Positions 12,207 to 23,247 of a stretch of 64,000 nucleotides of DNA are shown one piece after another. How positions within the stretch are numbered: the stretch's first letter is position 1; every line of letters begins with the position of its first letter. A program made the translations under genes and the position numbers. The notes below the pieces were generated by a model, which did no database searches, was not told the origin of the DNA, and worked only from the letters and a program-made list of their open reading frames with translations. Where the stretch lies: NCBI GenBank assembly GCA_029204225.1, contig CM055096.1, positions 28,161,995 through 28,225,994 of the forward strand, in the 5' to 3' direction. Source of the stretch: Diphasiastrum complanatum (taxonomy: Eukaryota; Streptophyta; Lycopodiopsida; Lycopodiales; Lycopodiaceae).

Positions 12207-13565
12207 CTTGCTAGCACTTACATTAAAAGATGTTCTGGTAATCAGGTACACCGGCTGCAAGAATGAAACGGGTGCCCACCCTCGAAGTGAAGAGACGAAG
12301 TCGTCAGCTTACAGCTCTCTTTGAATCTTTCACACCTTATGCACACTTGAAAGATAGAATACTAAAAGTTTGGGTCACTGATGCTGCATCCGATGGTGTT
12401 CATCTTGTATGTGTTTGTCAGAGGTTTTTTATCATGTTCACTGTGGTATTTTAGTTGTATTTTTGCAATCTGTTACTTTCTCCTATTTATGCACACATTT
12501 CACTTTATCTTGTGGGCTTGCTTCCCCTTTGTGATTCCACATCCTCAGGATTCAAGATTTCTAGACATCTCTCATCACGTAGTTCTTGTTGCATGATAGA
12601 TTACGCGAAATTCATACTGGCAGAAAGTGCGGTAGACAAAGATTCATATGATTGGATTGTGCTGGTGATAAGCAAAAGTATATATGCTGGGTTAAGCAAG
12701 TACATAACTTATTATGACCACTGTTGGCCAGTTTTTGGCTTATATTAGTGACAAGTTTTAACATTAAACATTTGGTTTGTTGCGAACTATTCCCTTGAGA
12801 ACCCTTGAAATGGAAAGTTAAGATTATCGTTATGAAATGATTATAAAGCAAATAGTTGAGTTTCTGTTTGGGATGTTTTTGCAGGTTGCCCACACAAAGT
12901 CATATGTCCAGGTCTTGCTACCTGCTGAGCCTGACCTTTTGGGAACTAGTGTTGATGTAAAAGTCACCGGAGTTGGAAGATGGTCTGTAACAGCAGAAGT
13001 CTGCAGGCCTGTTTCTGGTGATTCAACCGATCGAGTTTCACTGCCAAAAATGATTACTAATAGTTCTGCTCTTCATTTGTTGCTTAAAGATACAATTTCT
13101 CTTGCAAACAATTTAGAGGCTGGAGTGGCACCGTCACCGGAGGGTGCCCCATCTGCTTCTTCAGAACAATGTAGGCAACAGAAATGTGAATCTGAGAGTT
13201 GTTGTGTTGAAAGACATGCAGATGAAAGCAGTTGCTGTGGGACTAGTAAAAGGGGTGTAACTTGTGAGAATCATTTCCAAGTTATGAAACAGATGAAAAA
13301 CAATTCAGCTGACAAGTATGCCAATGACTTGGCAAGTGATATCACAGCCATGGGTGAGAGAAAAGAAAGCAAAACTTGGATAAACTCTCATTTGACACAC
13401 AGAGGGAAAAAAGTACAAGGAAATGTAGAAAGGACACCTGAACTACCAGCTCAAAGGATTTCTTTCTTTGCAAATGAGTATTTCTCTTTGATCGATTGGA
13501 TCCTTGTAGCTGGAGCACTTCTAAGTTTTGGTGCCATAGTTGCTGTTTTGCTCATGCTCTTATAA
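5489..13565 (+). CDS. CDKAL1: CDKAL1-type tRNA methylthiotransferase gene, 3' half
   Basis: Spliced gene for a radical-SAM threonylcarbamoyladenosine tRNA methylthiotransferase (the MtaB/CDKAL1 branch), which adds a methylthio group to t6A37 of ANN-decoding tRNAs. Four exons with GT-AG borders join in frame: 5489-5597, 5782-5874, 12246-12406 and 12885-13565. They encode, in order, the late radical-SAM barrel ([45 protein letters not shown]), the linker to the TRAM domain, the TRAM RNA-binding domain ([15 protein letters not shown] to GRWSVTAEV), a variable Cys-rich tail and a C-terminal membrane segment, as in ER tail-anchored CDKAL1. The upstream exons with the iron-sulfur CxxxCxxC motif are not in view. 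Intron 3 is ~6.4 kb and filled with transposons, yet all splice sites look intact, so the gene is probably functional. Confidence 0.88.
5782..5874 (+). CDS. CDKAL1: CDKAL1 exon b (radical SAM)
   Basis: Acceptor GGGCAG, donor CCAG/gtgatt. It encodes [20 protein letters not shown] followed by [11 protein letters not shown]. The phase matches the preceding exon and the next one 6.4 kb away. Confidence 0.9.
6490..6692 (-). repeat. hairpin-bearing tail, copy 2, with (GA)n
   Basis: Antisense copy of the tail repeat. On the minus strand a block resembling GGAGACATTTCATACGC is followed by a GCC/GGC hairpin (around 6585-6600), GACATTCATAAAGC and a CT tract, seen on the plus strand as uninterrupted GA at 6509-6561. 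The A-rich signal is CATAAA instead of AATAAA. It sits inside CDKAL1 intron 3. Confidence 0.55.
7020..7425 (-). repeat. solo or truncated chromovirus LTR
   Basis: On the minus strand this starts TGTTAGGAAACCAACCC and tracks the LTR at 56930-57315 along most of its length (shared: dinucleotide-poor text around CCATAGGA, TCCACCC, GTCCCATACC, CGGCCATCTC, CGTCTGGTCTCAA). No polypurine tract or pol sequence adjoins it here, so it is a solo or fragmentary LTR within CDKAL1 intron 3. Confidence 0.6.
7740..8290. repeat. pyrimidine-rich low-complexity tract
   Basis: Irregular runs of TTCTAACTTCTAACT and TTCACTCCTCTCTCCACTC make the plus strand strongly C+T rich for ~500 bp. No coding content was seen. 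It is probably a decayed LTR leader or microsatellite-like sequence in the intron. Confidence 0.4.
8291..10130. other. intron sequence without recognisable features
   Basis: AT-rich intron 3 sequence of the CDKAL1-like gene. No exon, LTR boundary or coding block was recognised on either strand. Confidence 0.4.
10132..11391 (+). pseudogene. Ty3/gypsy chromovirus integrase-chromodomain relic
   Basis: The 3' part of a chromovirus pol lying sense within CDKAL1 intron 3. Visible blocks: the end of the integrase zinc finger ([14 protein letters not shown]), the integrase core ([11 protein letters not shown] with the first catalytic Asp, [12 protein letters not shown] with the second), the GPF/Y-type block ([20 protein letters not shown]) and a broken chromodomain remnant ([19 protein letters not shown]). 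The third catalytic residue is changed: SDGQTE of the family reads SYGQTK. Several stops and shifts occur. Gag, protease, RT and RNase H are missing, so it is 5'-truncated. It is close to the element at 16753-20480. Confidence 0.85.
11392..11741 (+). repeat. chromovirus 3' LTR (partial)
   Basis: Starts TGTTATGTCC directly after the purine-rich tract AAGGAGGGAAGAA (the polypurine tract). It runs to about 11741, where the antisense hairpin tail begins. The right end is not exactly fixed. Confidence 0.55.
11740..11934 (-). repeat. hairpin-bearing tail, copy 3
   Basis: Minus-strand copy with the TGCC/GGCA hairpin (around 11740-11765) but cut just after GAAAAGAC, so the AATAAA and CT tail are lost where the chromovirus LTR begins. 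It directly follows, in the same orientation, the LINE ORF1 end at 11937-12135, which suggests that the tail is a LINE 3' end. Confidence 0.5.
11937..12135 (-). pseudogene. LINE ORF1 C-terminal fragment
   Basis: Encodes [34 protein letters not shown] and [13 protein letters not shown], then a stop. The [10 protein letters not shown] and FVE blocks match the end of the ORF1 protein of the long LINE at the right edge of the window (FIDDYLTHTQWQARK, VVFIEGKPKF), the C-terminal part of a LINE ORF1 nucleic-acid-binding domain. No ORF2 follows; the hairpin tail starts almost at once. Confidence 0.6.
12157..12208 (+). repeat. (GA)n microsatellite
   Basis: Nearly pure GA repeat with one interruption, ending 37 bp before the acceptor of the next CDKAL1 exon. 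Confidence 0.9.
12246..12406 (+). CDS. CDKAL1: CDKAL1 exon c (linker to TRAM)
   Basis: Acceptor GTAATCAG, donor CATCTT/gtatgt. It encodes [18 protein letters not shown], the [15 protein letters not shown] region and [13 protein letters not shown], the start of the TRAM domain. Both phases agree with the flanking exons. Confidence 0.9.
12885..13565 (+). CDS. CDKAL1: CDKAL1 last exon (TRAM, Cys-rich tail, membrane anchor)
   Basis: Acceptor TTTTTGCAG and an open frame to TAA at 13563-13565 (226 codons). First ~45 residues: TRAM domain ([30 protein letters not shown]). Middle: a polar, poorly conserved linker with a cysteine cluster ([24 protein letters not shown]). End: [15 protein letters not shown] plus [11 protein letters not shown], a single hydrophobic helix at the extreme C-terminus, as expected for an ER tail-anchored CDKAL1. 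The role of the cysteines is unknown. Confidence 0.88.
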   Translation, partial: VAHTKSYVQVLLPAEPDLLGTSVDVKVTGVGRWSVTAEVCRPVSGDSTDRVSLPKMITNSSALHLLLKDTISLANNLEAGVAPSPEGAPSASSEQCRQQKCESESCCVERHADESSCCGTSKRGVTCENHFQVMKQMKNNSADKYANDLASDITAMGERKESKTWINSHLTHRGKKVQGNVERTPELPAQRISFFANEYFSLIDWILVAGALLSFGAIVAVLLMLL

Positions 13566-14510
13566 TAATTTATTCTTTAGTGGTGCAACTTCAATAGACA
13601 TAAGCTGAGAATATCAGATGAGTATCTGCTGAATGTAGTACAGGCGTTTGAGCTGTGGCTTAAGCATGGAATTTTGAGGGAGCCTCTTGAGCTAACGTTC
13701 AATGAAAGTGGATTTCCTTGCGAAGCTTTGGCATATTTATCTTTCTGACAGGTGTGAGAAAGGTTACCTTAATTTTTGTCCACACCCTTTTCAATGCCCA
13801 GCTTACCTCTTATGTTTGTTCCACCATCTCACGCACGGTTTAAAACTGATTTCATTTACCGCAATTCTGCAAGTTTGTAGGATTTTTACTTACTGATTCT
13901 TAGAGCACCTCTTTAAAAGTGCATTGACTTTTGCTGAGATATTTTCAAATCCTGGAAGACGGGAGTAGAACTAGTACCTATGTACATAATTGCAGGTTTC
14001 GATTGTTCTTTCTGGACAGAAAGTTGGGCTGTGTTTTTATGAGTTGGTGCAAATGCTCTCAAGCCTTTTGGTAAGTCTCTGGACGGACAAGACAAAACAT
14101 TTACTTAGCTAGAGAACACCGAACCTCCTTGATGATAGTCATGCAATTATCAAGAAAATTGAAAATGCATTAGAACATTCGCATACCACACTGATGATGA
14201 ATATAGAAGCCTGAAAAATATGCCGTGTTAAGGAAATTCTTTTAGAAACACAGCATTGTGCATATGCATTGAGATCGGGTTATTCTTGTTTCAATTCTCG
14301 TCTTTATTCATCATCCAAATGCAACAATATTTCGCATGCAACAAGTATAAATTTGAGTTTGCATATACAAAATGCCATTACCAAAGACTTGATTAGCAGA
14401 ATTCAGTTGCTCTCTGGTCTGTTAGAACTCTTACAAAGACTATATCCTAAAATTGCTTTGTAGGAGTGTTGTATTTTCAGCTGATGCATATAGTTTTCAA
14501 TAAAATGTTT
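13566..14510 (+). other. CDKAL1 3' UTR and possible poly(A) signal
   Basis: AT-rich sequence after the stop with no further exon. AATAAA at 14499-14504 is a plausible poly(A) signal; transcript length cannot be fixed from sequence. Confidence 0.35.
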
Positions 14511-14792
14511 GTCATTATATATATATTGAAATCTCAACATTGATTGGATGTTATTCACACATCCCAATTGCATATCAAGCTGGAAATGTGCATTATCAGC
14601 TGCAACAATGAAGGTATCAGATGATTAGAGCATTGTCAAAAACATGATTTTAAGGTAATATCTCAATGATGTAAAGTAGTGCTTTTGACAAGATGACATT
14701 TCAATAATCATAATATAATTTGCATATCATAGGGAATTAATAGGCTCACAAGCAAATGTGGGTCATGAGAGCATCACTATGTAGGTTGAGCT

Positions 14793-15416
14793 TGTTGGAG
14801 ATGGTGAACTCATGCAACCATCCTCTAGCATTCCCCAAAGGGGACAACAAATCGACAGTCATCAACATCGAATTGTCGGACCCCAAAACAAGAGCTGAAA
14901 GAAGACGTCGAGCAGAACAAATTGTCGGGCAAGTTGAACTATCGGGAACATTGCTTGACAAGCGTGAAACTTTAAACCATCACGCTTAGCCGTAAAAAGG
15001 CACATTACCAGAGAGAGAGTTAACTAGGAGCTTAGGTTAAACCTCTCTTGTAATGATGAGTTAAGATATCTTGTAATCTCGCCTGAAGGCAACCAGTATA
15101 GATCGGAAACCAATAGGAATATATGCTAGTGCAATGGTTAGATGAAGCTATCTGCAAGTAGCAGAATACATATTTTGTAAGAGGAGCGTCAGGCTGCCAG
15201 CGAGCGAGACACTGTCGACTCACTTTGATAAGCAAAACCAAATACAAAAGAGTTTTCTGTTCTTTCATCATTGATTCATGCGTTGCATCTATTACTTGTG
15301 ATTGATTGTTCCATTGCCTGTGATTGATAGCCGCGTATCTAGGTCTTGTAATGTAACGTAGAGTGTAGCGCACTTTTGCCAAAGAATAGTCGCAACTTTG
15401 CAGACAAATTCAGACA
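14793..15416 (+). repeat. copia 5' LTR (probable)
   Basis: The right end is set by the dinucleotide CA at 15415-15416 directly before a primer-binding site. The left end is inferred from TGTTGGAGATGG at 14793; no target duplication could be confirmed because the 3' end of the element is missing. Confidence 0.5.
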
Positions 15417-15430
15417 TGGTATTGGAGTAG
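15417..15430 (+). promoter_or_regulatory. primer-binding site, initiator-Met tRNA type
   Basis: TGGTATTGGAGTAG resembles the TGGTATCAGAGC site of most plant copia elements, which pairs with the 3' end of initiator tRNA-Met. It lies directly after the LTR end and ~20 bp before the gag ATG. Confidence 0.6.
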
Positions 15431-15448
15431 GTTTATTAGATATAATAT

Positions 15449-16681
15449 GGCTGCTACAATTCAAGTTAGGATTACGATCAATTTTGATGGTGCAAATTAT
15501 CGTGTATGGATGTTCAAGATCAAAACGCTTCTAAAAGGTGAAGAGATATGGTCAATGATCGATCTCATAGAACACTAGAGGAAAAGTAGAATGGATAAGA
15601 AAGGATGAACGTGCAATGGCGATCATCGTATCCTCCATAAATGAAGAAATTTTCATGCAGATTGAAGATTGCGAAAGCAGCCATGAAGCGTGAGAAAAAC
15701 TAAAGCAGAAGTACGAAGTGAGGACAGCTGCATCAGTTATGCACCTCCACAATCAGCTACAGAGCTTGCGATCGGACATTCGAAAGAGCTGTCAGTCTTG
15801 TTGCAGATGAAAAATTGATGAGAGATGAAGAAGAAGCAAACGACGACCAGGAGAAGGCCCTTTTCACAAGAGGGAAAAAGAAATACAAAAACAAGCCCAA
15901 GATTGATAAGACTCAAACGAAGTCTTTGACAAGAGACAACTACAACAAAGATACTTCCACCTGTGATTATTGTCACAAATCGGGACACACAACAGACAGA
16001 GATATTGGTTCAACCCGACAATACCTTGCACACATTGCAAGAAGAAATGTTATTCAACATATGAATGCTGGCACAACCCAAAAGGAAAGTATAAAGCAGA
16101 AAAAACAGATGTTGCAGAATTATCGAAGGATGCTGAGAAGAGCAACAATGCCTTCATGATATTCGATGAAGAGTCAACCAGCTATGCGGAGTACGACTAC
16201 AATATAGTGATCGACTCAGGACCTACATCGCACATAACCTGCAACAAGAATGTCTTGATCAACTACAACACTCGACAACACAAGAACAATGATAATGGGT
16301 GATGGGAGCAGATACGATGTCGAAGGCATCGGAACTCTACAACTACGGACATTGTCGGGGCATGCAGAGCTCCAAGGAGCACTCTATGTACTCACACTAA
16401 GAAGAGACATGCTCTCTGTATCGAGGATAGCGGATCTCGGAATACGAGTCCTGTTTGATGAGAACATATGCCGAATAACCGAGCAAAAGTCAAACAAGCT
16501 ACTGACTATCGGATCAAGACAAGATAATCTCTACCAAACTACAATTATTAGCAGCTACGATAACATATTGAACGTGTCTGAAAACGAAAATCATCTCTGG
16601 CACAAAAGAATGTATCATAGGAATATGAGGAGTCTCTACGACATGAGTAGAAAAGAGATAATAAGCAATCTGAAGAAATAA
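15449..16681 (+). pseudogene. Ty1/copia gag-protease-pre-integrase relic
   Basis: Gag begins MAATIQVRITINFDGANY and VWMFKIKTLL at 15449. It breaks by a stop, then continues with a CCHC zinc knuckle (CDYCHKSGHTTDR; final Cys lost by a shift) at ~15960, an aspartic protease (VIDSGPTSHIT, catalytic Asp with Ser and Gly) at ~16205, and the pre-integrase block (NLYQTTIISSYDNI, LWHKRMYHRNMRSLYDM) up to 16681. Integrase and everything after it are absent, and chromovirus sequence begins within ~70 bp. Same family as copia relic A. Confidence 0.8.
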
Positions 16682-16752
16682 CCGGCTAATACCTCAAGTA
16701 TTCTATCTCGAAGTAATGAGATAGATGTATTTTGTACTTAGTTCTTTAGTCT

Positions 16753-19404
16753 TTGGACCTAATGACCTTAAGTGCATTAAAAGTAAAGAAATTGAACAAG
16801 GTAACCGTTAAGAATAGATATCCACTACCGCGGATGGATGGTCTAATAGACTATCTTGGTGGTGCTGGGTACTTTACCAAGATAGATTTAAGATCGGGCT
16901 ACCATCAGATACGCATTAAGGCAGAAGATATACCAAAAACCGGGTTTCGAACTCGCTTTGGTCACTACGAATTTTTGGTGTTGCCTTTTAGTTTGACCAA
17001 TGCACCGGGACCTTTCCGACAAATGATGAACGATTTGTTCAAGCCATATTTGGGAAGATTCGTAGTGGTATTCTTAGATGATATCCTAGTGTTCAGTAAG
17101 ACTTTGGCGGAACACAAAGAGCATCTTAGGATTGTCTTGGACATTCTAAAAAGGGAAAAGCTCTTTGCCAAGGAGTCTAAGTGTGACTTTTTTTGCTAAG
17201 GAATTGTCCTACTTGGGGCATAAGATTTTCGAACGGGGGGTGGAGATTGAGACTGATTGTATCCAGAGGGTTATTGATTGGCCTATTCTCACCTCAATTC
17301 GGGAAATCAAGTCTTTCTTGGGGTTTGTGGGATTTTTCCGTCGGCATATTTCCCAATTTGCTCGTTTGGCATTTCCCCTTACCCAGGCCTTGAAAGGCTA
17401 TAAGAAGCTAAGCCCGAGGGCTAAGAGTCCACTAGTGGTGTGGACGGAGGATATGAATAATTGTTTTGAGTTGCTTAAGAAAAGTGTCACTTCGGCACCA
17501 ATACTAATCATTGGCGATCCTAATAAGACTTTTGTGGTTAGGACCGATGCCAGTGATTATGCTATTGGAGCTGTTTTGATGCAGGATGGACATCCTGTGG
17601 CTTATGAAAGCAAGAAACTCAATCCTGCTCAGTCTAGGTATTGTACCTATGAGAAGGAACTGTTTGCAATTGTTCATTCCTTGAAAATTTGGCGACATTA
17701 TTTGTATAGAGCCAGATTTGAAATTTTGACGGATCATCAGACTCTTCGATATTCTGTGATGTTACAGATTTAAAGGGGAGGCAAGCTAGATGGGCTGAGC
17801 TGATGCAAATCTTTGACTTTTCTATACGTTATTGTAAAGGAAGTGAAAATACTCTAGCGGATGCTTTGAGTCGGTTATCGGTTATTAATCAGTTGTGCTT
17901 TACTGTTATAGAACCGGAGTTGTTTCAGTCTCTTCAAGGACTATATGAGTCCGATCCTTGTTTTTGGAAAGTATTGACAACAAGTACTTTCGGGGGTCAA
18001 TTCAGGTTTGCAAGATTCCTCGAATTAGGGAAAGACTGAAACGGATTTCCTAATTTGAAACAAGATTTTGTTTCGTAAAGGAAAGGTGTGTGTACCGGAG
18101 AATGACACTGTAAGGGCCCAAATCTTGCATGAGTGTCATGATAGTCCATGCGCAGGACATCCGGGTATACAAAGAACACTTGACCTAGTTCGAAGGCAAT
18201 TTTGGTGGCCTAAGATGAAAAGTCAGGTGGAGGCCTATGTACTTAAATGTACTAAGTGCCTGTTAAATAAAGCAGAGAGGCTAAAAGCTAGTGGCCTATT
18301 ACATCCTTTAGATATTCCTACCGGAAAGTGGGAAAGTATATCTATGAATTTTGTGGTTGGGCTTCCACATACAGGGAAGGGCCACGATTCGGTTTGGGTC
18401 ATTGTTGATAGACTTACAAAGTTTGCTCAATTTATTCCAACAAAAACTACTGCTAAAGCTTCAGAACTAGCTCAACTGTTTGTTGAGAAACTTTTTCGAC
18501 TATACGGGCTGCCTTGCGATATTGTCAATGACCGTGACCCAAAATTCACTGGGAATTTTTGGCAAGCAGTATTTGAAAAGTTGGAAACAACTTTAAGTTT
18601 AAGTTCTACAGATCATCCGGAATCAGATGGTCAAACGGAAAGGACCAATCAGACGATGGAGGATATGCTTCGAGCATATGTGGGCCATCGGCAGTCTGAT
18701 TGGGAACAGTACCTTCCACTGATGGAATTTGCATATAACAGTGCAAAACATTCAGCAACCGGATTCAGCCCTTTCATGCTTATGTCACTGGTCTTCAACC
18801 TCGATCACCAATTAGTGTTGGCATGAAAAACCTATGGGTGCAAGCCGCGGCTGATTTCCTTGCGGATATGCAATAAATGTTACAGCTGGCTAAAGATAGC
18901 ATAAGAAGTGCCCAGGACAGGGCAAGGCACTATGCTGATGTATCTCGGAAGTACAAGGTATTCATGGTCAACGACTGGGTGTTTTTGAGAGTCCCTAGTC
19001 ACTCTAGGGGCTTGAAAACTATTAAATGTGCAAAGTTGGCACCTAGGTATTGCGGTCCTTTTAAGGTTATCCAAGTGATAAACAAGGTTGCATACAAACT
19101 AGAACTTCCAGCTAACGTTGGAATTCATCCTGTTTTCCACGTTAGTAAGTTGAAACCCTCATTGGGAGTTGGGGAGACCTTGGTCCCTGTGGAAGATCTA
19201 GTGGAACTTCTTCTTGATGAGTTCGTGAGTGGACCACCTGAACCCGAGGCGATTGTTAATAGCCGGCAGAGAACTCTACGGAGTAGAGTGCTTCGGGAAT
19301 TTTTAGTCAGCTGGAGGGGCAAATCAAAAGAGGAGGATACCTGGGAAAAGGAGGCTGATCTCCAGAAGAATTTTCCAAATTTTTCCCTACAAGAAAAAAT
19401 TTAA
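16753..19404 (+). pseudogene. Ty3/gypsy chromovirus pol with chromodomain
   Basis: Sense pol in order: reverse transcriptase ([45 protein letters not shown]) with a frameshift at ~17190; RNase H (FVVRTDASDYAIGAVLMQD, KELFAIVHSLKIWRHYL, LTDHQTL) broken by a shift at ~17760; integrase zinc finger (HECHDSPCAGHPG, CTKCLLNKAERL); core with DRDPKFTG and SDGQTERTNQ; GPF/Y block (PRYCGPFKVI, HPVFHVSKLKPS); and a C-terminal chromodomain (LREFLVSWRGKSKEEDTW) ending at TAA 19402-19404. In the core, the first catalytic Asp reads Asn (SISMNFVVGLP). Gag and protease are missing. Chromodomains are thought to direct such elements to heterochromatin. Confidence 0.9.
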
Positions 19405-19420
19405 GCTTAGGGGGAAGGAA
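19405..19420 (+). promoter_or_regulatory. polypurine tract
   Basis: AGGGGGAAGGAA directly before the LTR start TGTTACATAC, in the position of the plus-strand primer. Confidence 0.65.
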
Positions 19421-20490
19421 TGTTACATACCTATGTAACTAGTAGTACTTCAGACCCCTAATAGTCCATTTAGTGTTGGGGGCTAAATGGCAAGGTACCC
19501 TTAGGATTAAGGATATGTGCCCTTGGATAAGGACAGGCAAGTGACTATACCTTAGTTGGAGGTATGGGGTCACATGACCCTTGGATAAGGGATACCCTTA
19601 GTATTAAGGGTAGGTGTCTTAGATTAAGGTACTAGTGTGCTTGGTTAAGGGCAGGTAGGTGTTTATGCCTTGGATGGAGGTATGGAACCTAGTGAGGTGT
19701 TAGAAAGTCATTGGATGACTATTTTTCTAAACCTTGGGCCTCAACCTTGAACCATATCACTTTATTGGTCTAGGACCAAAGTATACTTGCACAACTTGGG
19801 CAAGGGGATCTAGTAGGAGGGCGCCCTTCTAAAGTGTCCATTGAGTTCCCAACTCCCACAAGAAAGGCATTCAAAGAGTCATAGGTTATGGAAGGAGTCT
19901 CTTGACATTCCATAAGCCTATGGAGGCTCTTGGAGATTCTTTAACCCCCCTAAGTTTCTCTCTCTCATTGGATGAGCATGGAACTCCATAGTGCATTAGA
20001 GGGGTCCATGGGCCATCTATATGAGGGTAGTAGGGCACCCATTGTGGAGGAGAGATCTCTCTTGTTTGCTTTGCTTATGCTCTAGTGTTGCTACTAGTGT
20101 GTAGAGTGCTTTCTTGTGGTAGTATGCTTGAGGTTTGGATCTTGCTTATGGTATGGGACATAAGTAGGGTTTGGATCTTGAGTATGTTATGGAGTGTTGT
20201 GGTATGCTTGTGATTTGTTTATGGTTAGCAAGGGGGTGCTAGATAGGTCTTGCTTGGAGCTTGGATCTAGCTATGGTTGGGTGGTGAATACTTGAGGCCA
20301 GCTTGTTATCTATCTTTGTGTTTAAAAAGTAGGGACACAGGTGGAGGAGAGATCCTTGCAGGCTTGCAGATCCTTACTTGCAGGTGGAGGCATCCTAGCT
20401 TGGAGTTGGGGAGCATCTTGAAGCTTTCAGGTTGCTTGGAAGACATTTGGAGGCTCTACCTTGGATTTGGAGGACTTCCTCACCTCTACT
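19421..20490 (+). repeat. chromovirus 3' LTR
   Basis: Starts TGTTACATACC after the polypurine tract and carries degenerate internal direct repeats of TTAAGG/GGATAAGG and CTTGGATC-rich text over ~1 kb. The end is tentatively at CA near 20487; no downstream target duplication was identified. Confidence 0.5.
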
Positions 20491-22370
20491 TGTAAAAGAT
20501 TCGACAAGGTAAAACCAGTGTGCGGAATAAGATTGAAACCAGCTGATTACAAACATACAACTATTAGACAACTAAGCATTCGATCATGTTCAAGACAAGA
20601 AACTCTTCTGCATAAAACATCTACTGCATTATTAGAGAATTCCTTAAGCGCTGTTGTGACAGACCACACTACGCGTCGGCACGAAAGAAACGTTGTCTTT
20701 CACGAATCAGAAAACTTGTCACACTTACTAGCGGACTTCTTGAACCTTATCTTGTTGGCTACACAGTGTTCAGCTTACATTGGTATATTGCCAATCTACT
20801 ATGACTTCATAATTAATAATCAGGATCTACGTATATGTAGAGAGGATGACACGATTAGCAAATCAGGAGATTACAAGAACGGCTGATTAGGCACGTCCTA
20901 ATGGTATCATGTCAGTCTCCGGAGGATGACGTCCTCTTGGTACTTCCGCGATCTCATTTATCCTTTCATGCATGGAGATCCGTCGTCGCATGGGTCTTCG
21001 TGTCTTCTTGTGTCTTTGGCTTTGTCATTAGGTCGTCTTGGGTCCACAAACCTTTTATCTTTGTGTTCGTATTTGTGTTCGTTTGACCGTTGTCTTTGGT
21101 CCTCAAAGCTTTTCTGTTCGCGACCATGTAGCTCCCTTGTTTCTCTTCTGCCTTGAGCTCTAAAGCTATCATAGCTTTGTGGCCAGAAACAATTTGTTTC
21201 TTCACTAACCGTTAAAACGGTTGATATACAATGACGTTTCATTTCAAGGTTCGACGGTTTATCTTTCGGATTCGTTTATCTTTCGAATAAGAATAAAGGT
21301 CAAATAACTAAATGTTGAATGAATAAAGATCAAATCATCATTGGTTGATTTGAATAAATAAATGTCGATTCTTTCGAATTCAATTTCTCAACCTTTGTCG
21401 ATTAAATTGTACACTCTATTAGTAGAACTGAGACCTGTCTGTTGAGGTGTTCTATAGATTGCCCTTCAACAAGCAAGATTCAACCAAAGTCTGATTGTTC
21501 CGGATAGACTAAGCAGTCAACCAACCACATCATATATGCAGTACCAATTGAGTGAACGCACGACAATACCACTAGGAGAAGTTGCACCAACTATGAGGAA
21601 CAATATCAACTAGTTTTATCTTGGGATCCTCTGATGAATGGTGTCGACTATCCCTTTGTCGATGAACAAGGTTACCATGAATGGCCACCAAACCCTTGTG
21701 GATATTATTGGAAATCTAGAAATTCCAAGTTCTTGCTACTCACCATCATCTAATAAAGCCTCGGGTTTTAGGTGAGGGATTTCTATCCACCCTTTTCCTG
21801 AAGCGTTCATGTCGAGCAATAAACGGGCCAACAACAGCTCTCTTCCATGACAAATGCATGCAAGTGCCAAGGGATTGACACAACTTTTGGGCCGAGGACC
21901 ATGTTGTGGGTATTTTCTATACACAAATAAATAAGTGGGTCCTGTCACTAAAACTATTGTTGGCCAAGCCATACCAAGTGGGCCTCGCCACAGTACACTG
22001 TACAATTAGAGTACTAAGTGCGAGGACACTGGCTCCTTGTGTGTATAAGCCCAACTCAATGAGCATAGTGCTAGTTAGCTCAAGTTGTTCCATAGAGACT
22101 TGGGCCCTAGGTGTAAATAAATAATGTTGATTTCCAAAGTTACAAACTCAAGTTGAAAATAAGGAATCTAACTTGGTCAAAGTTGGACTCACATGATACA
22201 TGTGACTTATTTTGTGCTTTCTTATAACCATTAGATTGCATTTATGTTTCTTTGAAGGGCTTGGATTAGAATCTTTGTCACTAAAGTGTGGCAAATTAGA
22301 GTGAAGGAGGCTCACCCTTCAAATCTACAAAAGGGAGCCATTTTCTTTGTATTGTATCTTCATTCTTCTT
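20490..22370. other. unassigned transposon-like spacer
   Basis: The plus strand has a 141-codon open stretch at 20461-20886, but no domain was recognised. TGGTATCATGTC near 20900 resembles a copia primer-binding site without a preceding CA. No confident gene; probably old LTR/gag debris. Confidence 0.35.
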
Positions 22371-22395
22371 CTAATAAAACTCTGTCAGTTTCACT

Positions 22396-22465
22396 CATGC
22401 ACTCTCTCTCTCTCTTCTCTCTTCTCTCTTCTCTCCTATCTCTCCTCTCTCTTCTCTCTTTGTTC
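22396..22465 (+). repeat. imperfect CT-rich tract
   Basis: Alternating TCTCTC and TTCTCT units over ~70 bp, with no coding content. Confidence 0.7.
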
Positions 22466-23229
22466 TATGCATATTGAGATGAGGTTGCCGCTCCTAGCAA
22501 CGAACCTCTATACTACATCTACGACACTTCAAGGTGCATAAGTCAACTATATTTCGTGGATTTTGTGTGTTTGGAGCACGTTGTCCATCGTTGGATAGCG
22601 GCCAACAAATAATGCCTATTAACTCCATCGATGTCTATCCAAAGACAAGCATAGATGTGTGGTTTGCATCGTTGTCTAGGCATCAAAAAATGTACAATGA
22701 TTACCAATTGAGGTTGTTGATGATCCAGTGCTGCCTAGAAGGCGTAGCAATACATTCTACATGGTGATTAGAAAGCAAAAGTGGTCCATTGTTGTCCATT
22801 TGGTAGGAAGATCCATATTTTGAGATGAAAAAATAGACAAGTGGTCCATTGTTGACCAACGAGCCACATAAACAATGATTCAACATCCATTGCCTCATTA
22901 TACAAAGCTATGCACATACATAATGCCAAGAAACATAGAACAAGGTGCATAGATCCAATAGGGATGCAATCTTTAGCATGGAATGAGATGAATCACCTAC
23001 CATAAAATAGTATCTGAAGAGAGAAAGCTTGGTAGGGCGCAATCACAAAAGAAGAATGAGCTCTCTTTACAAAGTGTTGTGGGAGAAATGGTCGAAACTG
23101 CATGGTATATATAGTGGTATTCAGTGGTGTTAAATGGAAGGTGTCTTTTTTGCTTTGAGAGAGAAGTAACACATCTTGTCCGTTCATTATGGCTTAGCTT
23201 AAAACCCTTTTTAGAGCTAATTTGAAAGA

Positions 23230-23247
23230 GGGGGGGGGGGGGGGGGG
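23230..23247 (+). repeat. poly-G tract (18 G)
   Basis: Uninterrupted run of guanines in an otherwise AT-rich region; could fold as a quadruplex or reflect an assembly problem. Confidence 0.85.

Noticed and set aside
20895-20915. copia primer-binding site TGGTATCATGTC
   Set aside because: Only the first eight bases fit, no LTR-ending CA precedes it and no gag follows.
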